Source: HTCC2207 sp002685195 | GTDB taxonomy: Bacteria > Pseudomonadota > Gammaproteobacteria > Pseudomonadales > Porticoccaceae | DNA: 64,000 nt | Direction of reading: 5' to 3' | Assembly (NCBI GenBank): GCA_051201675.1 | Contig: CP179212.1 | Coordinates: forward strand, 2,356,001 to 2,420,000 | Part shown: positions 26,876 to 35,592 of the stretch, in pieces | Numbering within the stretch: position 1 is the stretch's first letter | Layout: every line of letters begins with the position of its first letter | The notes under the pieces: generated by a model | The model's database searches: none | What the model was told of the DNA's origin: nothing | The model's input: only the letters and a program-made list of their open reading frames with translations | Made by a program: the position numbers and the translations under genes

Positions 26876-27508
26876 TTGAACGCTAAAGTTAGTAGTACTC
26901 GTCGCTTATCACCCGAAGATCGCGAGAAGCAGATCCTAGAAGGTGCAATTAAATTTTTCGCAGAAAAAGGATTTTCAGGGCAAACTAGAGAACTAGCTTT
27001 GCAACTTGGTATTACTCAACCTCTTCTCTATCGCTATTTTCCAACGAAACGATCGCTAATAGAACGCGTTTTTAACGAAGTCTATATTAACAAACTCGAC
27101 CCCGTGTGGTCAGAGGCATTAACTGATAGAAGTCAGCCGCTGCACAAAAGATTATGCGACTTTTACTGCAACTATTCTGAAGCTACTTATCGAAATGAAT
27201 GGATTCGTATTTATATGTTTTCCGCTCTCATGGAAGAGCCGTTAAATAAACATTACATCGGTCTAGTCGAAGAAAAAATCCTAGCGCCAATTTGCATTGA
27301 ATTAAGACACTATTGCGGGCTGCCAGATATAGATATAAACCCAATTGACCAGATTGAATTAGACCATGTCTGGGTTATGCATGGTGGCTTATTTTATCAC
27401 GCCATACGCAAACACGTTTATCGTAGCCGAGTTAGCAGTAATTTTAATGAGATCGTATCCCGCGCTGTAAGCACGATGCTTGAGGGCAACAAAGCGATCC
27501 AACACTAG
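26876..27508 (+). CDS. TetR-family transcriptional regulator
   Basis: 210 residues starting at TTG 26876, with AGAGG about 9 bases before. The DNA-binding domain is clear: RLSPEDREKQILEGAIKFFAEKGFSGQTRELALQLGITQPLLYRYFPTKRSLIERVF. The C-terminal ligand domain is less conserved (EWIRIYMFSALMEEPLNKHYI). It heads a run of genes (two HIBADH-family dehydrogenases, triple RidA, CocE hydrolase) and is 11 bp from the first, so it probably regulates them and itself through the palindrome at 26812. Confidence 0.88.
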   Translation: MNAKVSSTRRLSPEDREKQILEGAIKFFAEKGFSGQTRELALQLGITQPLLYRYFPTKRSLIERVFNEVYINKLDPVWSEALTDRSQPLHKRLCDFYCNYSEATYRNEWIRIYMFSALMEEPLNKHYIGLVEEKILAPICIELRHYCGLPDIDINPIDQIELDHVWVMHGGLFYHAIRKHVYRSRVSSNFNEIVSRAVSTMLEGNKAIQH

Positions 27509-27519
27509 AGATCTTTACC

Positions 27520-28455
27520 ATGACAACACTAGAGACTCCCAAGACAAAAACCCATCCACGCGTTGGTGTAATTGGTCTTGGAATAATGGGCTCAGCGTTA
27601 GCCAATCATCTAGTGACACATGGATATCAAACGTACGGCTACGATCCAGATGAAAGATCTAGCAAAGAAGCACACATCATTGGTGTTAAAACCCAACTAA
27701 ATGCTACCGCAGTTGCTCAATGCTCAGACCTAATATTGCTGAGCCTTCCTAATGAGGAGGCTCTTAACTCAACAATAACTCAAATACTAAATGATCCAAA
27801 AGTAACTGCCCTAAAACCTATAATTGCAGATCTTAGTACGTTGAGTATTGATTGTAAGGTGCACAACCATGACCGGCTTGCAAAAGCGGGTATTGAATTT
27901 TTCGATTGCCCGATCAGCGGTACAGGTGCGCAGGCTAAAACTGGCGACATAGCCATATATGCCAGCGGTTCCAATGACTCCTACCATTCTCTAGTCTCAG
28001 TCTTCAATTGTTTTGCTCGCAGCGTTTTCTATATCGGAGAATTCGGCCAAGGCACCAAAATGAAGATTGCCGCTAACTTATTAGTTGCCATTCACAATGT
28101 GGCAACGGCGGAAGCACTGTCGCTTGCAGTAGCTAGTGGTCTAGATGTAGATATGTTCTGTGAAGTTATTGCTTCTGGGGCGGGTAGCTCAAGAATTTTT
28201 GAATTAAGAAGCCCTCTGATGGCAAAGGGCACCTATGTTCCACCTACTATGAAACTGGCGATTTGGGACAAAGATATGAAAATAATCAAAGAATTTGCCG
28301 ATGAAATAGGTGTATCCACTCCTCTTTTTTCAGCAACCTCACCCATCTATGAATCGGCTATGGCAGAGGGTTTTGGTGAACAAGATACCGCTGCTGTTTT
28401 CGCTGTTCTACAAAATATGGCTGAGCAAAAACAAGCTGAAATGAACAAGAGTTAG
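27520..28455 (+). CDS. 3-hydroxyisobutyrate dehydrogenase-family oxidoreductase (copy 1)
   Basis: 311 residues. The NAD(P) motif GVIGLGIMGSALANHL is at residues 15-30. The substrate motif DCPISGTGAQAKTGDIAIYASG and the catalytic lysine in GQGTKMKIAANLLVAIHN are intact. The family oxidises beta-hydroxy acids such as 3-hydroxyisobutyrate, tartronate semialdehyde or 6-phosphogluconate; some reduce imines. It follows tetR by 11 bp. A second member (29926) lies on the other side of the RidA gene, so two steps of this chemistry may occur in the same pathway. Confidence 0.87.
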   Translation: MTTLETPKTKTHPRVGVIGLGIMGSALANHLVTHGYQTYGYDPDERSSKEAHIIGVKTQLNATAVAQCSDLILLSLPNEEALNSTITQILNDPKVTALKPIIADLSTLSIDCKVHNHDRLAKAGIEFFDCPISGTGAQAKTGDIAIYASGSNDSYHSLVSVFNCFARSVFYIGEFGQGTKMKIAANLLVAIHNVATAEALSLAVASGLDVDMFCEVIASGAGSSRIFELRSPLMAKGTYVPPTMKLAIWDKDMKIIKEFADEIGVSTPLFSATSPIYESAMAEGFGEQDTAAVFAVLQNMAEQKQAEMNKS

Positions 28456-28528
28456 GGATGCTCTTAGATGAGAATACATCAATGGCTACTCAATATATTT
28501 AAAGATTTTATTCTATAGGTACAAGGTT

Positions 28529-29902
28529 ATGAAAAAGCAGAGTTCAAAAAAGAGTTCTTTACCTGAGGCCATATGGCCAGGCCTAGAAGCGGGCGTTCCA
28601 AAACCGTTAATGCCTTACAGCCCTGCGATAAAAGCTGGCGGCTGGGTATTTATTGCTGGACAGCTTGCCAGTGACATGAAGACGGGTTTAGCCCCTGAGA
28701 TAAGACAAGAGAATCGATATTTGAAGGGTCAACTTTCTTTGGAGTCAGATTATGTCTTAGGCAATCTTGCAGACACTATTAAGGCAACCGGTTGTGACAT
28801 TAACAAGGATATGGTCCGAATTTGGCAATATTTTGCCAATAAAAACCCCAGTATCAAGGACTTTGAAGAAGGCAATAATTGGCCAAATTTGAGCATTGAA
28901 CCCTATCTGCGATCACGTCAGAAGTTTGTCACCAACTGCCCACCTTCGTCTAGTGTCGGATGTAGCGAACTTATGTGGAGAGACACCCAATTAGAAGTTG
29001 ATATGATTTGCTTCGACGATGAACACGAAACTAAGACCTATGGTGCTCCCAGCGGGATGACTCTTCCTCCAGGGGCTCATGCATCAGCGCTGCGACGGGG
29101 AGACTGGGTATTTTTATCGGCAGAATCAGCACTAGAATGGGACGGGGAAAATTCAAACTCTGCCACAATGGGCGAGTCGTCTGGATCTATTTCAGACACC
29201 AAAATGTGGTTTGATTCAAGTGTTGCACAGCAAACTGAACGCACACTTCAAAAACTTGCACTGGTCGCTGAGTCAGCGGGGAGTTCACTGGAGCAAGCAG
29301 TCAAAGCGGAAGTTTACATAGGTCATCCGAGTGATTTTGCCGCAATGGATGAGGTCTGGAGACATTGGTTCCCCCACAACCCTCCCGCTCGCGTTGTAGT
29401 TCCGTATATGGGAATGGGTGTGCGCGGATGCAGAGTAGAGATTTCTCTCACCCTACTCGCCAACGATGCAACTTTGACCAAACACACTATTGAAACAGCA
29501 GATGCACCAGAGCAACCGGGGCATGAACCTCAGGCGATCAAAGTCGGAAACTTTTTGTTCTTTAGTACTCAGATGGCTTTTGATTCATCAGGGGTGCTTG
29601 CGCAAGGGATGATTCGCCATCCCAATGCGCCTTGGTATGGCTCACCTGGCCAAAATCAAATGCGTTACATGATGAAGAACGTATCTAGTATCTGTGAGGC
29701 AGCAGGGACTTCAGTTGAGAATATAGTCCGCCGAGTGTGCTTTCACAATGATCTGCAATGGTTCTCCGACTCAATTCAAGAGTGGGCTAGTTACTTTCCA
29801 GGTGACAGGCCGGTATCCACTACTATCGGTATTGCTGGTGGCCCTATGGTCGTTGAAGGCGCCAACACATTGCTCGATTTAATTGCATATGTGCCCGACT
29901 AA
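28529..29902 (+). CDS. Triple RidA/YjgF domain protein
   Basis: 457 residues, far longer than a RidA protein (about 130). Three RidA-like units follow one another: about 20-165 (YSPAIKAGGWVFIAGQLASD), about 175-325 (HASALRRGDWVFLSAESAL and PPARVVVPYMGMGVRGCRVEIS), and about 335-457 (EPQAIKVGNFLFFSTQMAFD). RidA is normally a homotrimer with active sites between subunits, so this chain may fold as a pseudo-trimer. Only the second unit keeps the arginine of the PPARVVV motif that holds the imine substrate. It is flanked by two dehydrogenases, which suggests a role in imine, enamine or related intermediate hydrolysis. Function not proven. Confidence 0.82.
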   Translation: MKKQSSKKSSLPEAIWPGLEAGVPKPLMPYSPAIKAGGWVFIAGQLASDMKTGLAPEIRQENRYLKGQLSLESDYVLGNLADTIKATGCDINKDMVRIWQYFANKNPSIKDFEEGNNWPNLSIEPYLRSRQKFVTNCPPSSSVGCSELMWRDTQLEVDMICFDDEHETKTYGAPSGMTLPPGAHASALRRGDWVFLSAESALEWDGENSNSATMGESSGSISDTKMWFDSSVAQQTERTLQKLALVAESAGSSLEQAVKAEVYIGHPSDFAAMDEVWRHWFPHNPPARVVVPYMGMGVRGCRVEISLTLLANDATLTKHTIETADAPEQPGHEPQAIKVGNFLFFSTQMAFDSSGVLAQGMIRHPNAPWYGSPGQNQMRYMMKNVSSICEAAGTSVENIVRRVCFHNDLQWFSDSIQEWASYFPGDRPVSTTIGIAGGPMVVEGANTLLDLIAYVPD

Positions 29903-29925
29903 ACAAAATATTAGGTGATTTTAAA

Positions 29926-30807
29926 ATGATATCGATAGGTTTTCTTGGACTTGGAAAAATGGGCTCTGTTATGGCGCCATTACTCATGGAGGCTGGATAT
30001 AATTTAAGTGTATGGAATCGAAGCTCGGATAAGGTAGATCATTTAGTAAGCTTAGGCGCTAAAGCGGCACCATCACCTGCTGCCTTAGCAAGCTCGGTAG
30101 ATGTGGTAGTTTCCATGCTAACTGATGATGCAGCGATCTGTGCAGTCTTTGAGGGACCAGACGGATTGCTGAGTGTCCCTGTAGAGGGAAAATTATTTAT
30201 TGATATGAGCACCCTGCGCCCCCCTACTGTCAAACACATAGCCCAACAAGTAAGAAACAAAGGTGCAAGTTTTGTTGATGCTCCAGTATCTGGGACAGTC
30301 GCCCCTGCGAAAATTGGGAAACTGCTGGTGATGTGTGGGGCCAGTGATGAAGACTTCAAGACTGCAGAACCAATACTGAATGTTTTTGGTCGCCGTATTG
30401 TTCATGCAGGTCCAGTAGGACAAGGGACAGTGCTTAAGTTGGTCGTTAATCTTCCGCTCGCGGTTTACTGGGGTTCACTGGCCGAAGCCATCGCCATGGG
30501 AACTCAAGGCGGTTTAGATCTAGATTTGATGTTGGACACCATTCAAGATAGTTCTGCTGCTCTGGCGGTACTTGGACTCAAAATACCCACCATCATGGGC
30601 GAGCCTAGCCCCGTAGCTTTTGATGTGGCAAGCATGAAAAAAGATTTGCTTTCAATGCTCGATACGGGAGAAAAATTTGGAGTGCCAATGCCAGCAACTA
30701 ATGGTGTACTCGAAACCTATTCGGCAACTATAGATGGTGGTTTCGCTGATGCCGATGCCGTTGAAGTTATTCGTTATGTCACCGAGAAAATGACCCAACC
30801 TAAATAA
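29926..30807 (+). CDS. 3-hydroxyisobutyrate dehydrogenase-family oxidoreductase (copy 2)
   Basis: 293 residues. SIGFLGLGKMGSVMAPLLME forms the cofactor site, DAPVSGTVAPAKIGKLLVMCG the substrate motif, and GQGTVLKLVVNLPLAVYWG carries the catalytic lysine. It differs clearly from copy 1 at 27520 and is of the usual length. It is 24 bp after the triple RidA gene and 30 bp before the CocE-type hydrolase, in the same direction, so the four genes look like an operon. Confidence 0.87.
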   Translation: MISIGFLGLGKMGSVMAPLLMEAGYNLSVWNRSSDKVDHLVSLGAKAAPSPAALASSVDVVVSMLTDDAAICAVFEGPDGLLSVPVEGKLFIDMSTLRPPTVKHIAQQVRNKGASFVDAPVSGTVAPAKIGKLLVMCGASDEDFKTAEPILNVFGRRIVHAGPVGQGTVLKLVVNLPLAVYWGSLAEAIAMGTQGGLDLDLMLDTIQDSSAALAVLGLKIPTIMGEPSPVAFDVASMKKDLLSMLDTGEKFGVPMPATNGVLETYSATIDGGFADADAVEVIRYVTEKMTQPK

Positions 30808-30836
30808 TTAACGATTCAAATCCCTCAGGAGTATTC

Positions 30837-32567
30837 GTGGCAGATTCACAAATTCAGGACAATATGCGCATTGATTGGAATGTCGAAATCACAATGGATG
30901 ATGGATTAGTTCTTCGAGCAGATATATTTCGTCCTATTGATGATGGTAAATACCCAGTCATCCTAACCCATGGACCTTATGCAAAAGGTTTGTCTTTTCA
31001 GGAAGGTTATCCAAGTGCATGGCAACGTATGGTTGATGAGCATCCTGATGTACCTGCAGGGTCTACGAATAAATATCAAAACTGGGAGGTCGTAGACCCT
31101 GAAAAATGGGTGCCAGATGGTTATGTTTGTATTCGGGTAGACTCTCGGGGTTGTGGCGCATCGCCAGGCTATGTGGACCACTTCTCACCGAGGGAAACTG
31201 AAGATTACGCACAATGTATCCAATGGGCTGGGGTTCAATCATGGAGCAATGGTAAAGTCGGACTAAATGGCGTCTCCTACTATGGCATTAATGCTTGGCA
31301 AGTCGCTTCTCTGCAACCCTCTCATTTGGCTGCAATGTGCGTCTGGGAGGGTGCGACCGATTGGTACCGCGACATGACACACCATGGCGGAGTACTGAGT
31401 ACATTTTGGGCAAACTGGTACGACATGCAGGTGAAAAATGTTCAACATGGTTTAGCTGAGCGAGGACCAAAAAGCCAAGTAACTGGTGAGCTGATCTGCG
31501 GAACTAAGAGCTTAACCGATGATGAACTTGCGCAAAATCGCTGCAACTTTGGAGAGGATATTCTTGCACACCCATTGGATGATGACTACCACAAGGAGAG
31601 ATCTGCAGTTTGGTCAAAGATAACTACCCCACTGTTAACAGCGGCAAATTGGGGAGGCCAAGGCTTGCACCCCAGAGGTAACTTTGAAGGGTTTATGCGC
31701 GCATCCTCTGAACAAAAATGGCTAGAGGCTCATGGTCTTGAGCATTGGACAGAGTTTTATACCGACTATGGCATCGCCCTGCAAAAACGTTTTTTTGGAC
31801 ACTTCCTAAAAGGGGAAGACAATGGCTGGCTGGATCAGCCACCCGTTCAATTACAGGTTCGCAGAACTGATGGTTTTGATGAGCGTACTGAGGATAACTG
31901 GCCCATTCCACGAACACAGTGGACGAAATTTTATCTTGATCCAAACAATAATGTTCTCTCTCAAAGTCTTCCGGTAGAGAAGTCAATATTAAGTTTTGAA
32001 GCAATGGGAGAAGGCATCACTTTTATGTCGGCTCCACTTGAAATGGAAACAGAGATCACGGGGCCCAGTGCCATCAAACTTTGCGTGTCCTCATCAACAT
32101 CAGATGCAGATTTGTTTGTTATTTTGCGCGTGTTTTCTCCAGATGGGGAAGAAGTAGTATTTCAAGGAGCGATAGACCCAAATACACCTATTGCTCAGGG
32201 ATGGCTTAGAGCGTCACATCGGAAACTAGATCACAAACTGTCGACACCATGGAGGCCTTTCCATTCCCATGATGAAAAACAATCGCTTCGTCCCGGAGAA
32301 AAGGTAGATGTCGACATCGAAATATGGCCAACCTCGATTGTAGTTCCCAAAGGTTACCAGCTTGCTGTAACTATTAGAGGGAAGGACTATGAGTATCCTC
32401 ATGCTAGCGGCCAGAGATTATCTAACTTTAAAAATGAACTTCGTGGCTGCGGTCCATTCTTGCATGATGATCCAAGAGACAGACCGCCTGAAATCTTCAG
32501 TGGAGATACCAGTATCCATGTTGACCCAGCGCAAGCGCCTTACATACTCCTACCCATAATTCCTTAG
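30837..32567 (+). CDS. CocE/NonD-family alpha/beta hydrolase
   Basis: 576 residues from GTG 30837, with CAGGAG at 30826-30831. The X-Pro dipeptidyl-peptidase (S15) fold is seen in DWNVEITMDDGLVLRADIFRP, PVILTHGPYAKG, RVDSRGCGASPG and the nucleophile elbow NGVSYYGINAWQ. A C-terminal jelly-roll region begins near residue 390 (EMETEITGPSAIKLCVSSS). Relatives hydrolyse esters such as cocaine, amides and cyclic lactones. No signal peptide. It is the last gene of the tetR-dehydrogenase-RidA run and overlaps the convergent cytochrome stop by 4 bp. Confidence 0.88.
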   Translation: MADSQIQDNMRIDWNVEITMDDGLVLRADIFRPIDDGKYPVILTHGPYAKGLSFQEGYPSAWQRMVDEHPDVPAGSTNKYQNWEVVDPEKWVPDGYVCIRVDSRGCGASPGYVDHFSPRETEDYAQCIQWAGVQSWSNGKVGLNGVSYYGINAWQVASLQPSHLAAMCVWEGATDWYRDMTHHGGVLSTFWANWYDMQVKNVQHGLAERGPKSQVTGELICGTKSLTDDELAQNRCNFGEDILAHPLDDDYHKERSAVWSKITTPLLTAANWGGQGLHPRGNFEGFMRASSEQKWLEAHGLEHWTEFYTDYGIALQKRFFGHFLKGEDNGWLDQPPVQLQVRRTDGFDERTEDNWPIPRTQWTKFYLDPNNNVLSQSLPVEKSILSFEAMGEGITFMSAPLEMETEITGPSAIKLCVSSSTSDADLFVILRVFSPDGEEVVFQGAIDPNTPIAQGWLRASHRKLDHKLSTPWRPFHSHDEKQSLRPGEKVDVDIEIWPTSIVVPKGYQLAVTIRGKDYEYPHASGQRLSNFKNELRGCGPFLHDDPRDRPPEIFSGDTSIHVDPAQAPYILLPIIP

Positions 32568-33055
32568 TTGAGGCGCTCTTGTGCGGCGAGGCTAAGATAC
32601 TGATTATGGCAAGACTGGCAGTTTATATAAAGCTGTCCACCCAAGTCAAAAAGAGCTTGAGCATCTCTATTTTCCGCCGCCTTAAGTAATTCCATTCCAG
32701 TAAACTGGAGCCCTCGAGAATGGCCAATCCAAGCATCTCTGCCTTGAGCATGATGAGGCATGATTAAAAGGTTACCAGCCTCGACAATACTGGCAGCGGC
32801 GTTCCTGACAGCGTCCCACTCTTCATCGGTGCTTGGAGCTAAGTTCTGAACTCCTTGAGCAGTTACTACAAACCCTGACGAGTCCCAAATTAGGTCTGCA
32901 TGGGGGTCAAGTACCCAATTCATGGTTTGTTGTGTGTTTATTTCTGAACTGTATAACCCTGTTGTCTCTTTTTGATCACAAGCAGCTAAAAACCAAGATA
33001 AGCACAGCACTAACACTGTCATCGAATTTATGTATTTTTTCGTGTACCTGACCAC
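32564..33055 (-). CDS. Lipoprotein cytochrome c, c556/c'-like
   Basis: 163 residues from GTG 33055, with GAGGG six bases before. The lipobox is LAAC at residues 23-26. A single heme motif CQSCH lies near the C-terminus (about residues 148-152), the position found in four-helix cytochromes of the c'/c556 type. The preceding MNWVLDPHADLIWDSSGFV region is typical. It would be a membrane-anchored periplasmic electron carrier. On the same strand upstream lie DUF6152 and two small membrane protein genes, probably one unit. Confidence 0.85.
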   Translation of the reverse strand: MVRYTKKYINSMTVLVLCLSWFLAACDQKETTGLYSSEINTQQTMNWVLDPHADLIWDSSGFVVTAQGVQNLAPSTDEEWDAVRNAAASIVEAGNLLIMPHHAQGRDAWIGHSRGLQFTGMELLKAAENRDAQALFDLGGQLYINCQSCHNQYLSLAAQERLN

Positions 33056-33116
33056 TGCAAGCCCTCGTGATTAGTGAACTTCTGCTAGCTTAATAAAAGA
33101 AAAACTCAGTACGGGT

Positions 33117-33536
33117 CTACTTGCTTTTCCCTGCCCCGTCATCTGGGGCACCCACTCCGGACGTACCAACGAACAATTTATTTCCATTTTCAAGGGTAAT
33201 TTCTCTCCCATTAGCAGCAAAACCTCCGCCCTTTACCTGGTAGCCCCGCACAACAATCTTAGTGCCTATAGGCAGTGTGTCCCGGGTAATTCCACGTCGA
33301 AATAAAGTATTAGGTGTGCCGCCTTCTATCTTCCAGATTTCGTTTCCCTCAGAGTTGACTACCTCAACATGAATCCATGCATGAGGATTAATCCACTGAA
33401 CTTTTACTACTTGCCCTGTTATTTCTACGGGCCGATTAACATCAAACTCAGCCGCAAACGAATGATGAGCCCAACTTGCCCCACTAAACAGCATGACGAT
33501 GCATACAATACTAACGTTAAATAGTTGTTTTTTCAT
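33117..33536 (-). CDS. DUF6152 family periplasmic protein
   Basis: 139 residues with a signal peptide (VSIVCIVMLFSGASWA) followed at once by HHSFAAEFDVNRPVEITGQVVKVQWINPHAWIHVEV, the conserved start of this family as I know it. The remainder forms a small beta-barrel-like unit with GTPNTLFRRGITRDTLPIGTKIVVRGYQVKGG. It may bind a ligand or metal through the N-terminal histidines. It lies between a lipoprotein cytochrome and two small membrane proteins. No biochemical function is known to me. Confidence 0.78.
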   Translation of the reverse strand: MKKQLFNVSIVCIVMLFSGASWAHHSFAAEFDVNRPVEITGQVVKVQWINPHAWIHVEVVNSEGNEIWKIEGGTPNTLFRRGITRDTLPIGTKIVVRGYQVKGGGFAANGREITLENGNKLFVGTSGVGAPDDGAGKSK

Positions 33537-33633
33537 GATACTAACCTGTCAATGTTGGCCTGAATAATGTCTCTAGATTAATGCCTGTAGCGCTCTATCT
33601 CCGCATCCAATAATCAACCGATATGAACAATAC

Positions 33634-34128
33634 TTACCAATAAAATATAAAATAGAATGAATCCCCATAGGGAAGCATCCTTCCAAGATACACAACACTC
33701 AACCAAACAGCTAAAGAAGTTCCAGCAATTATCTTTATCTTCTTGGGTGCTTCATCATTAAATCCTTCGACTTGAGATAACTGTCTAAAATCTGAATAAT
33801 ATTCAAATAGCAATGCATTGATCAGACCTACAGCGACAAAGAACATTTTAATTTGAAAGGTTAGCTTTGTTAATGTGTCCATGGGAGTCTTAAATGGATC
33901 TCCCAGGATAAACACTAGGCCAGTTAAAAGACAAAGTATAAAACCAAAAATCGCCCATGGAACTAATCGGTATAAAAACACCAAGGGTAATTGACGTGCA
34001 ATACCCAGAACACGTAAATCAATTAAACCGACGGTTCCTATCAGCAAAATTAAACCCATGAAGTGAATAATTTCACACAGAGGCCATATCCAGTCATAGT
34101 GACCCACCAGCGTAGTCAGAGCTTGCAC
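33634..34128 (-). CDS. Four-helix inner-membrane protein (DUF6644-like)
   Basis: 164 residues from GTG 34128, with four hydrophobic segments. CEIIHFMGLILLIGTVGLIDLRVLG carries a histidine in helix 1, as in small heme-binding membrane proteins, but heme binding is only a guess. It is 16 bp from a related gene of identical length (34145), so the two may be subunits of one membrane complex working with the downstream cytochrome. Confidence 0.65.
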   Translation of the reverse strand: MQALTTLVGHYDWIWPLCEIIHFMGLILLIGTVGLIDLRVLGIARQLPLVFLYRLVPWAIFGFILCLLTGLVFILGDPFKTPMDTLTKLTFQIKMFFVAVGLINALLFEYYSDFRQLSQVEGFNDEAPKKIKIIAGTSLAVWLSVVYLGRMLPYGDSFYFIFYW

Positions 34129-34144
34129 TATTTATACCCCCAAT

Positions 34145-34639
34145 TTAGTGGCCGAACAAAAGCATAGGGTAAGCTGTCAGGCGTCCAGCGACTAGAGCAA
34201 TCATCCATGTGGCTAAACACATCACAGATAAAATCCGTAGTTTTTTTTGACTTAGATCTGCATCAGCATAATTAACCTCAGTAGCCACACCTTGCTGAAG
34301 TTTTAAAAGAACGATAACAGAAAGAATGACAAATAATATCTTGATATAGAAAACTGGTAAGACAAGCAATTCTGTTGCATTGGCCATTAACAGGAGCGTG
34401 CCTGAAACAACATTAACAGCCAATGCTAACCATATAAACCGGAAGAACGTCAGTACAGAAGCCATCGGAGCTCTCGGTTTCGAAGATAAGAGTAACAAGC
34501 AAATCGCTACATTAAGGCCAACCAAGACAGCCATGCCGATTGCATGTAAAGCGATCATGGTTGGAAATGCCCAAAGAGACAAAGACTCACGTACCCAGGT
34601 CGCTACAGCTGTGCTTTCAAGAAAATTTAGCACCTCCAT
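34145..34639 (-). CDS. Four-helix inner-membrane protein, paralogue (DUF6644-like)
   Basis: 164 residues, same length and helix spacing as the product of 33634. WVRESLSLWAFPTMIALHAIGMAVLVGLNVAI is the conserved first pair of helices, with a histidine aligned to that of the neighbour. It begins the minus-strand unit: this gene, its paralogue, DUF6152, lipoprotein cytochrome. Its promoter faces that of the two secreted proteins, with the 9-bp-armed palindrome at 34691 between them. Confidence 0.65.
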   Translation of the reverse strand: MEVLNFLESTAVATWVRESLSLWAFPTMIALHAIGMAVLVGLNVAICLLLLSSKPRAPMASVLTFFRFIWLALAVNVVSGTLLLMANATELLVLPVFYIKILFVILSVIVLLKLQQGVATEVNYADADLSQKKLRILSVMCLATWMIALVAGRLTAYPMLLFGH

Positions 34640-34690
34640 AATTGAGTTTATCTCCCCATAAAAACTCCGTTTAGGTTATCAAAAATAACT

Positions 34691-34712
34691 TAATTTATCT
34701 ATCGATAAATTA
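34691..34712. promoter_or_regulatory. TTATC-N4-GATAA palindrome (site 4, longest)
   Basis: Perfect 9-bp arms around TATC: TAATTTATC (34691-34699) and GATAAATTA (34704-34712). It sits between the divergent membrane-protein unit and secreted-protein unit, able to control both. The core agrees with the site in the tetR promoter. Confidence 0.65.
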
Positions 34713-34767
34713 AATAAAGTTTGCTAGTCTGTGGCTGTTTTTAATAAATTACTACTACAATAGTCAA

Positions 34768-35592
34768 ATGCAGATGCGCCCATGTAAAAAAAGAATTTTG
34801 ACTCGAGTTAGTCTAATTATAATGTTGGCTATGAGCCCGATGTCATTAATTGCCTCAAAAGAAACGGCACGCACCAAAGATACCCCTCCAGATCTCAACG
34901 GAATTTGGCAGGCAGTGAGCTCCGCTCATTGGAATATTGAACGACACGTAGCAGCTCATCCACCCCTTTCTATCCTAGGGGCCTTAGGCGCCACTCCCCC
35001 GGGAATGGGCGTTGTCGAGGGTAACAATATCCCCTATCAAGCCTGGGCTGAAACAAAACGCAAAGAGCACTTCAAAAAACGCTTAGAGTTAGATCCCGCG
35101 ATCAAATGCTATATGCCGGGAATACCTAGGGCAACCTATATGCCATTTCCTTTTCAAATCGTTCAAACTCCGAAGCATATTTTCGTCGGCTATCAATTTG
35201 CCGGGGCTAGCAGAACAATCTATATGGATCGACCTAATATGCAGGCTCCTGTAGATACATGGATGGGTCTTTCAAAAGGTCGCTGGGAAGACGGCTCCTT
35301 AACCGTGGAGGTCATCAATCAAGTTGCAAATACTTGGTTTGACCGCTCTGGCAACTTCCATAGTGACGCACTAAAGGTTACTGAACGATTTACACCACAG
35401 GGGCCTAATCATTTACTTTATGAAGCCACCATCACCGACGAGAATGTTTTCACTAAACCTTGGACAATACGTTTGCCATTGTATCGACGCATCGAAAAGG
35501 ATTTTCAGTTACTAGATTTCAGATGTATTGAATTTGCAGAAGAACTTATGTACGAACATTTAGGCCAAGACCCAGAAAAGGAAAACAAATGA
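34768..35592 (+). CDS. Secreted protein with DLNGIW motif (paralogue 1)
   Basis: 274 residues with a signal peptide (VSLIIMLAMSPMSLIAS). After it comes PPDLNGIWQAVSSAHWN. The C-terminal half (GLSKGRWEDGSLTVEV, LKVTERFTPQGPNHLLYEATITD, FTKPWTIRLPLYRR) matches the next gene block by block. It is a periplasmic or secreted protein of a family I have seen only as hypothetical; the strand-rich C-terminus suggests a lipocalin-like or jelly-roll fold. It overlaps the paralogue by 4 bp (ATGA), so the pair is translationally coupled. Confidence 0.7.
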   Translation: MQMRPCKKRILTRVSLIIMLAMSPMSLIASKETARTKDTPPDLNGIWQAVSSAHWNIERHVAAHPPLSILGALGATPPGMGVVEGNNIPYQAWAETKRKEHFKKRLELDPAIKCYMPGIPRATYMPFPFQIVQTPKHIFVGYQFAGASRTIYMDRPNMQAPVDTWMGLSKGRWEDGSLTVEVINQVANTWFDRSGNFHSDALKVTERFTPQGPNHLLYEATITDENVFTKPWTIRLPLYRRIEKDFQLLDFRCIEFAEELMYEHLGQDPEKENK

